Part shown: piece after piece, positions 34,029 to 45,212 of the stretch
Layout: the number at the start of each line of letters is the position of its first letter
How positions within the stretch are numbered: position 1 is the first letter of the stretch
Assembly: GCA_024138025.1 (NCBI GenBank)
Contig: JAMXBD010000206.1
Span: 1 to 64,000 of the forward strand
Reading direction: 5' to 3'
Source: Combretum micranthum
Taxonomy: Eukaryota > Streptophyta > Magnoliopsida > Myrtales > Combretaceae
Length of the DNA stretch: 64,000 nucleotides
Position numbers and translations under genes: made by a program
Notes under the pieces: generated by a model
Seen by the model: only the letters and a program-made list of their open reading frames with translations
Databases searched by the model: none
What the model was told of the DNA's origin: nothing

Positions 34029-37000
34029 TGTCATGTCTCAATGGGTACTCTAAACGTGGCAGTCTGTCGTTCACAATATTAAAGCCTAGGAATGACTTCC
34101 TTAGTCTCATGAAGGCTTTCATATCATGCACAAAGCATACAAAACATCAGAGAGAATGCATCAAAGTAATGCAATTTACTTTGATAATAATTGAATAACA
34201 AGGCAAAAAGAATACTTAACATAAAACATAAGTAAGATCAATTACAATTCTTAGGGGCATAACCGCGCTAATGTCTTCAGAACTATACAAACACACTTCC
34301 TAGAAATCTCTAAACATTAACATATCATGTATAACTCATAAAGAAATTACATGAAAGTAAATCTATCTTATGATTCCACTTCTTTCGCAAGAACTCAAAG
34401 ATTCACCAACGATTTCCTTAATATTCCAATCCTCACTAGTAACTACAAACATACCTATTTCAACAAAAGCCTATGGGAGTGTAAGCTTACAACGAGCTTA
34501 GTGAGTTTTTCCCTTTTATTCGCACAGTGGTTTCAAACAAGTTTATTAATTTTCACGCATATGCTATGCATACTATGCAACAAATACATGATTACACAAA
34601 TATATATAGTTATCTGGAAACCATATATAGAATGAATTTATCCCTCTGTATAGATGGTTAGGGAATTTAGGTACAAAAATCCTTGCCATCTGCACTACTA
34701 GTCCTCGAGTACTCTGCTCTCGGAGATCGATCGGCACGACTCATCCTTAGGATGTATCCCCGATATGCCTTAGTTCCCTAAGGATGAGCTTGACCTCTGG
34801 CCCTTCCGATTCTTTGCCTTATGATATGACTCGACAATACAATGCGTGTTCATTTCATTTATATAAAGGCCGAGTATAAATATGGTAAAATTAAAGGTGA
34901 TCAAACAATCATCTCACACACATAAGCAACATGTAATATTAACAATATACTTAAACAATCATTTGTGGATTCCGATATGCTTAGCATCCATTGTCACACA
35001 TACATAAAGGCATAAACATATAAACCCATACCTCATATGTGTTCATTTTATTTTGTACCTATAGATCTAGTGTAACTATCTACAAGCACAAGCAGGGTAA
35101 TGAAATTAAGGGGGAAAATTCACTTGTCCATATTACAATCTTCTTAGTTGTGTAATCCTCAGAAGAAAAATCCGTATTCTTCGTCACCTAAATAAAAGAA
35201 ATACCCGGGATGAGTATTTCATAGAAGTTTTACCTAAACTTTCTAATTCTATTTAGTCATTTTCATCAAAATTCAAATTATGTGAAATCTCAACTTAAAA
35301 TGGCTATAACTTACTTATTTTAACATGGAATTTCGCATATAAGATATGATTTTCTATCTACTTGAAAAGATCTATCTATCTCTAAGGTTATTTTCAACAT
35401 TTGAAGTCATTTGGGTTGGAAAACGGGTTGGTATAGCTCTAGCACGAAAAATCCAACCTCAATTTGTAATTTTTTCTCAATTCTATTTCATCCAAAAATT
35501 CCATAGCAAACACATAAAATATATATATATATATATAGTTTGAAAAATCCTTTTCAATATATATATATATGCTCATATTATAATGCATGATCCTAGTGAT
35601 ATTGTCTTTAAAAATAAAATTGTAAACAATATTTGAAAGATAGAGTTTAGTGAAAGTCACTCCTTGACTTGTGATTTAAATTTACTAGTTTGTAAACAAG
35701 TGACTCAATCAATAAGGAAATCATGATTCACTATATTTTAAAATCCCAAATATCTCATATTTGAAAAGACATGATTTTACTTGTTGGTGGTATAAAACTC
35801 TAAATATATTCCCTTATGGAAATTTTCTTAAGTTGATTCATAATTGAAACTTTAAATCTTTAGATTTTGTAAATATGAAACTCAATTATAGAAAAATCAT
35901 GGTTTTATATTTATTTTGAGCTTTTGATTATTTCATCCTTATATTAAACTTCTTTAGCTAATTATTTTCCAAAACATGAAACTTTATGTGGTTATGAGGA
36001 AAATCTTGTTAAGTTGTATATAAAAACGTTTTATGTTTTAGCTTATGAGGAAAATTAAAGAAATAGCTTGTTTTAAATTCTTATTCTCATAATAACTCTT
36101 TTCTAAATTCATAATTTTTCAATACATGGACCTTTATTGGAAAAATCCTTAGTTTGTTACGAGTGTTTAATTATTATAACTATTATTTGTATTCCCTTAA
36201 TTTCATCAAGAAAATGGATTTTTACTTCTTAAAATTTAGTTACTTAAGTTGTATACCGATTTATTTCTAAGTGGTTTTTATCTAGCGAGTCGATTTTAAA
36301 CTTGACTTAGAAAAGTTGTTTGGTTCATAGTGTTTGTTAAAGTGTTGGTGATAATCTTATAAATAAGTTTTTAAGAAAAAAATTTATATAACGAAGGATT
36401 ATCAACCTTATGGTTTTAAATGATAATTTTATTTTGGTAGTTTGAAAAGAGCAAAGAATTACTTAGTTAAACTTGAAAAAGTTTTGTATAATAATAACAC
36501 TAAAATCTATGATGAACTTATCTAAAATTTTTGAAAAAACAATTTGTTGGAACAAAATTCTAAATTTTAATAGAACATTTCCTAAGTGATAAAATTACAT
36601 TTTTATAGTGAGCTTAACTTATTTTCTTTATAAAAAAAAAAAAAGAAATTTCCTTATTTTTATTAGACAACAATAACATGGTCGTGTATGAATATGAGTT
36701 TATAATTAAATAACATGACAAAATAATTAATATGAATGTAAGATAATTAAATAAGCACATAATAAAAATCAAGTACTGTAAAGTCTTATCTTATATCAAG
36801 ACTTATTGGACTAGACATGGGAAAGTCCTTTAAGAAAATAAAAAACAAATAAGAAAAATCATTGAAGTCTTAGATTTATTTCAAGGCTCTATGGACTTAG
36901 ATTATGGACAAGTCCAAAAAGAAAGAAAAAATTGTTTTGACTTGATGAGAGTCTAAGAAAAGACTAGTCTTAATATAATATCATGAAAAAAATAAATAAA

Positions 37001-38510
37001 TTGCATGAGCATAAATAAAGGCTATATTACTGAGTTATATGCTCTAAGAAATTTATACATATATATGAATATATTTAATAACATATAAAAGTTAGACTAG
37101 AAGCAAAAATAGAGCATAATATAATATCAACATAACAATAAATATTTTGCATGAACAAGAACAAAACATGAATATATTGTTGCTTCCATAAGACCCACGG
37201 GTTTATGAAACATACACTATGGTCATGTTAAGTTGTATAACATGAAGATGGATGTAAGAATCTTTACCTAAAATTATTTATTGGTCAAAGGAGAAATGAA
37301 GTTTTGGTAGTAATATGTGGATGGTAGTTTTATGAAAAGAAGAGAGAGTTGGGAAGGGAATTTTAGCGAGGAAAATTAGAGAGAGAAGTTGAGAAATGAT
37401 TTTAATAGAGTTTTGTTATGGTAAAAGAAAAGTGTGTAAAAAATGAAGGAGGGAAGGAGTATTTATAGATAAAGTTGGAGGAAAATTGTAGTTAATTAAA
37501 TAAATGAAAAAGAAAAGAAAATTGATGGCATGAAGGGGAAGAGTAATTAAAAATTAATTTTAGAAAAAAAGTGTAATAAAAGTTTAGTAATATGTGGTAT
37601 AGAATTTTTATGAGAAAAGAAAATTGTAAGAAATAGATATATAGGTTGTAAGAATAGTTAGTAAGAAAAAGTAGAGATAAATTAATAGTATTGAATAGTA
37701 GGAATTGTACAATGAATAGTAGACTAGATAAATAAAATATAGATAGTAATAAAAATACACATAAACGAGTTATATAAGATATTTTCAGATTACGAAAACA
37801 TCTAAAACTGATATTTTTTGAATCCTCATATTACTACGAGTTTACGGTGTTATCGGAATATGTTTACTACCTCAAGCCTCAGGACACTTTTTTCGAGAAT
37901 TGATCCTGCTTGAATTCGAAATGAACTAAATTTTGATGAATATGATCTTTTTAGGTTGTATTACATTATTACAGACTATACTCTTCAATTATCTCATTTT
38001 TATTATTTTAGAGATTAGAGCACAGGATTGCCAGATCTAGACTCACTTAGGCTCGTTACTAACCTAGTTGACTTTAGGGTTTCCGGTTTCATTCCAACTT
38101 TAAGATTTACTCGTAAAGTTTTAAATTTAGGTGTTTATGTTATACTTATATTTTTGGTTCAAAAGTTTAAGTTTTCTTTTATTTTTATGATTCATTTAAT
38201 ATTTAATGGTTCTCGAGATTGTGTAGTCGATTCCAGGATTGTATTGACTCAGTTTGACTTTTGGTGGTAATTGAAACTTTTGATTCTAAAATTCACCGAA
38301 GGATTTAAGGTTTTAGTATTTTGTCGAGTCCAAGATTGAATTTCTATTTTTATTTTTTTAAAGGTTCTCTTTTTTTAGCATTTTCAAAATTTCGTATTTT
38401 GACCTTGTTTAGGATTCGATTTTAACTTGGGTCGATTTTCAGGGTTTTAGTTTTCAGCACTTAACTCTAGAATTATTTTATAAGAGTTATGAAAAATTTG
38501 GGGGTTTATA
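34029..38510 (-). mobile_element. Solo LTR of a long-LTR gypsy family, reverse orientation (4.48 kb)
   Basis: It is flanked by GAAGA on both sides (34024-34028, 38511-38515); the shared stretch ATAGAAGATG extends further by chance or decay. On the minus strand it starts TATAAACCCCCAAATTTTTC, like the TGTAA.CCCC starts of long chromovirus LTRs (second base changed), and ends GAGACATGACA. It contains no gag or pol. A TATA box is visible for minus-strand transcription. Forward 80-codon and shorter frames inside are chance. Removing it restores the gypsy gag-to-protease order. Confidence 0.72.
37459..37467 (-). promoter_or_regulatory. Putative LTR TATA box
   Basis: On the minus strand TATAAATAC precedes a C/T-rich leader (TCCTTCCCTCC and CTCTCTTC stretches), the usual core promoter layout of plant LTRs. 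Confidence 0.5.
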
Positions 38511-39357
38511 GAAGATGATACTGCTGCAATAAGTTTTCATGCATTATCAAGGGCATCTTTTCTAAAAACATTTAAATTCAAGCCAAATTAATAGTAAATC
38601 AATGATCATACTAATAGATTTTAGAAGCACTCACAATTTCTTACAACCAAGAATTGTCAAATACACCTTCGCCTAAATTTCAAGTCATGGCTGGGAATGG
38701 CGGAAAGATTGTCAAGGAAAATGTGTAGACATATCATTTGTGATTCATGGAATTTCATTTGTTCAGACATTTTATGTCTTACCAGTTCATGGAGCTGTTT
38801 TAATATTAGGTGTACAATAGTTACAGCAATTAAGGCTATTAACTATTGATTATGGCTTATTGATCTTGCAATTTTTAAAGAAGGAATTGGGTTACACTCA
38901 TAGAGAGTCAGCTAATGGATTGCATAAAATTATGCATCATCAACTTGAAAATCGGTGTCTACTGATTCAGTATTGTATTGTTTGCAAATTGTGGCTCAAA
39001 AAGATGATTGTAACACATTATCAATGTCTTCCAGTATCACCATTATTCAATAGGTACTAAGTAAACATGCGAAAGTGTTTGAGACACCTTCGTCATCACT
39101 TACGTTAAGGAAAGTCCAGCATCAAATTCATTTAGTAGAAGGGACAACTCCTGTGAAAGTTAAACCATATAGATACCTGCATTTTCCAAAATAGGAGGTT
39201 GAGAAACAAGTTAAATTTTTGATGGAATAGGGGCTTATTAAACCAAGCACAGGTTCGTTTTCTAGTCTGGTCTTGCCGATTAAGAAGAAAGATAGCCGTT
39301 GACATTTCCATATAGATTTTAGGGCATTAAATCAGATCACAGTTAAGGATATGTTCC

Positions 39358-41086
39358 TTATTAGTTTGATTTGGAATTTATGTAGTTTTGAGTTGTATAA
39401 AAACCTTTTAAAAGAACAACTCAAAGTGGAAGCTTTCAAATTTATCAAACTAATTAGTCTTATCCAACTTCGATTAGCAACTACCAACAATAATGGTAAG
39501 TGCACCTACTGAAATAGTATAAAAAGAATTAAGTCCCCAAAGGAATTGTGGCATCTATCATACTCACATTTACTTTATTATCTTAGCCAAAGAAAAATTT
39601 AGCAAATCATAATGAAAACAGAAGTTATGCTTTTGCTAAAGATATTCACAAACGTTCTCTGAGCAAAATTAGGGAATCGGTTTGCAACAATGCAAGACAA
39701 CAACCTAGGATTTACTTCACTAACTCCTTATCATGTGATTTCTTTAAACCAAACTCAAAGAGAGAGTTGTTTGTTGGAGTATTTGCATCGCCAAATTCAC
39801 TAATGTAAACTAAAGCTTCTCCCAAAGTCGATAGTTCTAGATTTAAACCAGACTATCGGAATCCCTTCTCAAGCTATCATCAGCCTAAATCCACATAAAT
39901 TTTAAGAATCCTTTGTTTTTAAAACCAACTCGATGAATTTCAAAACAAACGATAAAAAGTCTTCACCCGCCCTCTCTCAAGATATTTAAGACCGACTCCA
40001 TTAGTAGCCACAGATCTATTCAAAAGAATGACTTCCCAATCTATTTAGTTGAAATCAAACATGAATCTAACCCGTGCACCACGTAATTAGACCTACGGAA
40101 TTAAAATCAAGCTATTAATTATAAATACTCAGTCAATATTGAATTGAAAGCGCATTTGAAATCACATGAATCAGGATTTGGATTTACAAACCCTAAGCTA
40201 TAGGAGATTATTTCTCCATAGATTTAGAAATTACGAACATTATCTGAAGAAATAAAATGAAATTAATTGAAGGATATTATAGTTCAACACAGAGTCTTGT
40301 AGAAATTACAAATAATGGATTAAAATGATTTTACCTAGAAAACTTTGAGATTCTCTAAAGTAATGGGAAACAGAATTCTTTCACTCCTTCTCTCACTACG
40401 CTACGTTAGCACTATTCCATTGTATTCACATTGTATAACATACTTATTACAATGTTATGCATGCTTATTTATAGGACAAAGGCACAAAAATCATGAAGAT
40501 TTTATTACAGACGTGGCAAATTCTTTATAACAGAATGCAAATTCTTTATCTAAGCACGTATCTGTATCGAGTATCTAAACAATCACTCGTCGAGCGGTAA
40601 GTCGAGTGCTTGAGTGTTGCATTAAGGATAGGGCTTGACTTGAGCTGATAAAATGCTATCGTTTCTATCCATTCTTCAATCAAGGGCTAACTTTGAAACT
40701 GTCAAGGGCTTGATGCTTGATGATTTGAGACGTTACATTAAGATGCAAAAAATCTTTCTTCAGGTTGGGCTCGATCTCCTCCGAACAAGTGTCGAAGGTT
40801 AAGTCAAGGGTTATATTTAGGGCACGATAGAACAATTTTTGCTTGTTTTGCCTTACATTTTGGTCTCGATCGGTATTATTCAAGGCGCGACAGGTTTGTT
40901 TTCACTTTTGCTGCTGTTTTTGCTCCAAATCTGATTAAAAACACTTTGATCCTTCTTCTTTCGATTCAAGGAGCTGAAAAACAATGGTTTAACATTAAAA
41001 ACACCATATTCATATGAATTTAATCAAAAGCTCATCAAAATAAGCTCGGATTCCTATGAAAAGAATAAAGTAATATTAACTAATCA
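39358..41086. mobile_element. Unclassified 1.7 kb insertion in the gypsy reverse transcriptase
   Basis: The coding sequence stops after KDMF at 39357 and resumes with PIPTIDELL at 41087, so about 1729 bp is foreign. Its ends (TTATTAGTTTGATT and, on the minus strand, GTGATTAGTTAATA) are weakly alike. It has no recognisable protein. It could be a short non-autonomous LTR or MITE-like element. The target duplication is not readable. Confidence 0.5.
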
Positions 41087-41861
41087 CCTATACCAACTAT
41101 TGATGAGTTACTTGATGAATTGCATGGGGAAATAATTTTCTCTAAACTTGATTTGATTAGCATATCATCAGATTAAGATAGATACCAAGGATATAGAGAA
41201 AACAAACATTTTGCACTCATGATGATCATTACCAATTTTTGGTCATGCCATTTGGGTCGAGCAATGCTCCAGCCACTTTACAGACGATTATGAATAATAT
41301 TTTCCGTCTACACTTAAGGAAATTTGATATTGTGTTTTTTAATAATATCCTACTTTTGTAGTAAGATGGTTGAGTTGCATGTCGAACATTTCTCTATAGT
41401 GTTACAAATTTCAATTAATAACACTTTTTTGCTTAAGTAAATGCTCATTTAGGGCATCTACGATTAATTACTTAGGCCATATTGTTTCAGCTAATGGGGT
41501 ATCTCCTGATCTGAAAAAAAAGATAGGGGTTGTGAAGAATTGGTAGCTTCCTATGAACATTAAGCAACTATGAGCTTTTCTTGGTCTTTCTAGGTATTAC
41601 AAAAGATTTATCAAGGAATACACATCTATAGTAGGCCTTTTGACTAATATGTTGCAGCGATGCAAGTTTGAATGGAATGAATTGGCTTTAACTGCTTTTC
41701 AAACATTAAAGATAGCATTGGAAAGTGCCCTTATATTGGCTTTACTAGATTTTAGTAAAGGATTTATAGTGGAGATAGATGCATCTAGAACAGGTATAGG
41801 TGTCATCGTTACAAGAATCACACTCGATTACTTACTTTTAAGGCAATACACAAAAAAAAAA

Positions 41862-42236
41862 GAACCAATCGTACCGTAAACCGAATCGAATCGAACCGAA
41901 CCAGACCAGATTGAACCAAATCAAAATTTTGTTTCTTTTTTTAAATGGTTCGGTTCGTGATTTAGTTCGGTGAAGAGCAAATAGTTTGCCGTTTGGTTTG
42001 GTTGGAACCGAACCAAACTGTTTTATATATTAAAAAAATTAAACATATTACTTTTACTCTTAATTGTTTTATTAATGATACATATTAAGTCACAAATTTA
42101 AAAACAATTAATTTTTTTAAATTAATTGTTTTTAAAATTTGTAAAAAATTAATTGTCTTTAAAATTTGTGACTTAGATATATTTATTCATTGAAATAAAA
42201 TTAGTTTTTCATAGAAGTCTGAAGGAGATTCTAACA
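41862..42236. mobile_element. AT-rich insertion in gypsy RNase H, hAT-like flavour
   Basis: RNase H coding is lost after ESHSITYF and returns at KHKFLAKL. In between, GAATCGAATCGAACCGAACC and GGTTCGGTTCG repeats resemble the subterminal DNA of hAT-like elements. Exact ends were not determined. Confidence 0.45.
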
Positions 42237-43806
42237 TAGGTCATTTAGACCCTAGAAAAACATAAGTTCTTAGCAAAACTTATTGGTTATGATTATTCTA
42301 TTATCTATACGGCAAGTGCGGAAAACCAGGTGTAGATTCACTTTCTACATATATGAGAATAATCAATTGATGACACTATATGCTCCTATTTGTTCATTAG
42401 TGGACAGATTAAAGGTAAAATGTACTACATTGTCTGGATTCAAGGAAATTATTGCAGATATGGTGGATGGTAGAGCAATAAAGTGGTTTCTACAGTAGCA
42501 TAACAATTTACTTTATTTTGGAGAACATTTATTTTTGGTGCCTCAGTTTAGTCTTATTCCAAAATTATTGTATGAATATCATGCTACACCAGCTACTGGC
42601 CATTTTGGTTAGGAAAAAGCCTTCCACAAATTGACCTTAGATTTTTATTAGGAAGGAATGACATCAAATGTAATAGATTATGCATGCAAGTGCACCACTT
42701 GCCAACATGTGAAATATTCAACTAGTTCACCAATAGGATTATTAGCACTGTTGCTAATAACTACTCGGATTTAGGATGATATTAGTTTTGATTTCATTAC
42801 ATCATTATTGGCTTCCCATGGATATACTATGATTCTAGTAGTGGTTGATAGGTTGTCCAAATATTGTCACTTGAGACCATTACTAACAAATTTCACAACA
42901 TTGAAAGTAGCACGGTTATTTTTAAAGATGGTGATAAAATTACATGGATGGTAGTACATTTGTTTTAGATAAGGATCCTATCTTTTTGAGTAATTTTTGG
43001 AGAGAACTGTTTAAGCTCAATGGAACCAGGATTCATATCTCTACAGCATATCAGCCAAAGTGATAGGTAAACCGAGGTGCTAAATAGAACATTACAACAA
43101 TATTTACGTTGTTTTGCTATTGATCATCCGAAGACTTGATTTAAAAATTTAGCTTTGGTTGAATTTACTTATAACAGTTCATAGCATGCTAGAGCACAAA
43201 CAACTCCTTTTGAAGTTGTTTATGGAAGACCACCTCATCCATACCAACTTATATCAAGGGTGCCAAGTTTGATGCAAGTGAAATGAATTATTGACAAGGA
43301 ATAAAGTTTTACATCAATTGAAAGCTTACAGAAATCTTAGAATCGAATGAAGTTCTATGCTAATAAGTATAGAATTGATATGGAGTTGATGGTTAAGATT
43401 GTGTATTAGTAAAATAACAGCCACATGGATAGATTTCGATGTCTCAAACTCTCTAACAAGCTTTATAAGAGATTTTATGGACCTTTTAAGGTCTTGAGAA
43501 GAATTACTGCAACTATGAATCAAAATTAACACAAAGTTCTAAAATTCATAATGTTTTTCATGTGTCATTTAAAGAAGGTGTAAAGCGATGAGACTATTCC
43601 ATTAGAATTACTGGAGATATCTATTGATAATCATTATTATTAAACCTATTGTACTACCACTAGACAGATACATAAAAATGGAGCTATTTTCAACCAAATA
43701 TTAGTTCAATGATCAGATTACTACGTAAAGACACTTCATGGGAAGATTAATCAACTATTAAGCAACAATATCCAAATCTAAACCTTGAGGACAAGGCTTT
43801 TCAAAT

Positions 43807-43818
43807 AGAGGGGAAAAT
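43807..43818 (+). promoter_or_regulatory. Polypurine tract
   Basis: AGAGGGGAAAA lies immediately before the TGTTACAG start of the 3' LTR, where plus-strand priming occurs in LTR retrotransposons. Confidence 0.8.
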
Positions 43819-44251
43819 TGTTACAGTCCGTACGAGAAATATGTTAAAAAAATTGAAGGATTACATTATATTTCACAAATAATACTAAGATTTAGTTATA
43901 AACAGTTAGATCTAGTATTGTAGTTGATGATTAACTAACTTGTAACTGTAACAGCTCATGTAACAAATTGAATATAAAGTGATACAAAGTATGCAAGGGA
44001 GAAGAAATTACACCCGAGAATAATCTTAGAGACCTTGCCTTCTCGAATTGAAAATTCCTCGTACCTGCACATCAATAATTTATGTTAAACAAACCCAAAT
44101 TGATAGAAGAAACGAGAATAATAAGTTACGGTTAGTCATTTAGCTGACACCTAGAAGATAGTGTTTTAGATGAATTTTAAATACTGCCACTAAATGGTAT
44201 TGTAGGGAGCAGTTCAATAAGTGAAATAGATAGTGAGCTGGCTACATAACG
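43819..44251 (+). repeat. Gypsy 3' LTR (433 bp)
   Basis: It runs from TGTTACAGTCCG to CTACATAACG and aligns with 31735-32180 over its full length. The final base is G where the 5' LTR has A. Confidence 0.85.
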
Positions 44252-44284
44252 CTATTCATTTAAACAATACCTTTAACCCGTTAG

Positions 44285-44436
44285 TAGAATCCTCTCCAAT
44301 TCATTAATGTATCTACTCAAAGCTAGTGCTAACATTATGTTTTCCACTATTATCTAACTTCTCCATATTTAACTAGTGCATTGTTTTCAAAACCTATCAA
44401 TTATCTCTTCGCAACATTTCTTGCCCTCGCTTCCAT
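44285..44436 (-). pseudogene. MYB/SANT-like gene start of Harbinger copy B, truncated
   Basis: ATG at 44436 begins MEARARNVAKR, matching copy A (MEARVRKGVKR). Similarity continues to ERILLTG, then stops abruptly and nuclease-like sequence of copy A follows. This marks the junction of the two tandem elements. Confidence 0.65.
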
Positions 44437-45212
44437 TTGCAGATGTTCCATTTCTTACATGCTAATAGTTCTATAGGAGAGCAAATATTGATTTTCACAA
44501 CAAAATAACATGTTAGCATATGAATAGCAGTAGAATAGTTTACAATAAGAAAAAACAATATGATCTTAAGATTAGAACAACATACTTCATATGATAATTC
44601 ATAAAGTCAGTACATTCAAAATCTCATCTTACATCTAATTAGCAAACATAGGACAACAAAACATAAGGGTTAAATATATGTATAGAAATCCAATTATAAC
44701 TAATCTAGCTATGATTTCCTTCACTCCAATCATTTAGTTGCTAATTGTTGCCTCTAAGCTGCCATCATTAACTCCTTAATGTTGCAATGAAATCATCTTC
44801 ATTGTCTGCATTGCTTTTTCAATAAAATTTATGTTGTTCTTAAGGGCGTAGCATCAAAGGTCATTTCATCCTAATGAAGTTATGGAGCAATTGTGATCTG
44901 ACAGATAAAAGGATGGATTTCACTAAATACTCTATCTCATTTTAAATAAGTAAGCACTTCTCAATCACATTCTAGATAGATTCATGCCTCAAATTAAATA
45001 ATTCCTTAGGTTTTTTAATTACCTTGAAGCATTCATTTAAATGATACATTACTCCTAAACTGCCAAAATCCCTCATAAGTGGGAAACTCCAAAACTAGAG
45101 AGTACCATTCTATTCGAGTGGAAAAGGGTGCATTATTTTAATAAAGATATTTTTTAAACTTCATATTTGTAAAACAAGCAAATCATACCTTATTGTACTT
45201 TAAAGCCATTTC

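Larger units (their letters stand above)
38511..43806 (+). pseudogene. Gypsy pol remnant: protease, reverse transcriptase, RNase H, integrase, chromodomain
   Basis: Protease region 38520-38830: ISFHALS, then VKYTFA and FYVLPVHGAVLILG in mixed frames. Reverse transcriptase 39100-39357 with FRALNQITVKD, resumed at 41087 with [14 protein letters not shown] and FSKLDL, then KRFIKEY near 41610. RNase H: VEIDASRTGIGVI near 41750 and KFLAKLIGYDYSIIY at 42260-42300. Integrase 42580-43300: VVDRLSKYCHLRPL, VLNRTLQQYLRCF, ARAQTTPFEVVYGRP, then YGPFKVLRRI. A C-terminal DTSWED and YPNLNLEDKAF (43730-43800) match the end of a chromodomain, which places it among chromoviruses. Stops and frameshifts are frequent. 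Two insertions interrupt it. Confidence 0.8.
31465..44251 (+). mobile_element. Ty3/gypsy chromovirus retrotransposon, degraded, with four nested insertions
   Basis: It has TGTTAC...GTAACA-type LTRs at both ends and a target duplication CCATT (31460-31464) / CTATT (44252-44256, one mismatch). gag, protease, reverse transcriptase, RNase H, integrase and a chromodomain-like tail follow in the Ty3/gypsy order, then a polypurine tract and the 3' LTR. Removing it joins two halves of the Harbinger nuclease fragment. Nested inside are 33265-34011 (hAT-like MITE), 34029-38510 (solo LTR, reverse), 39358-41086 (unclassified) and about 41862-42236 (AT-rich). The coding frames hold many stops, so it is inactive. 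Confidence 0.85.

Noticed and set aside
44257..45210. Long flanking repeat first read as a very long target duplication or outer LTRs of the gypsy element
   Set aside because: The gypsy has its own LTRs with a 5-bp duplication, and the repeat encodes Harbinger nuclease and MYB-like sequence, so it is older tandem Harbinger DNA.
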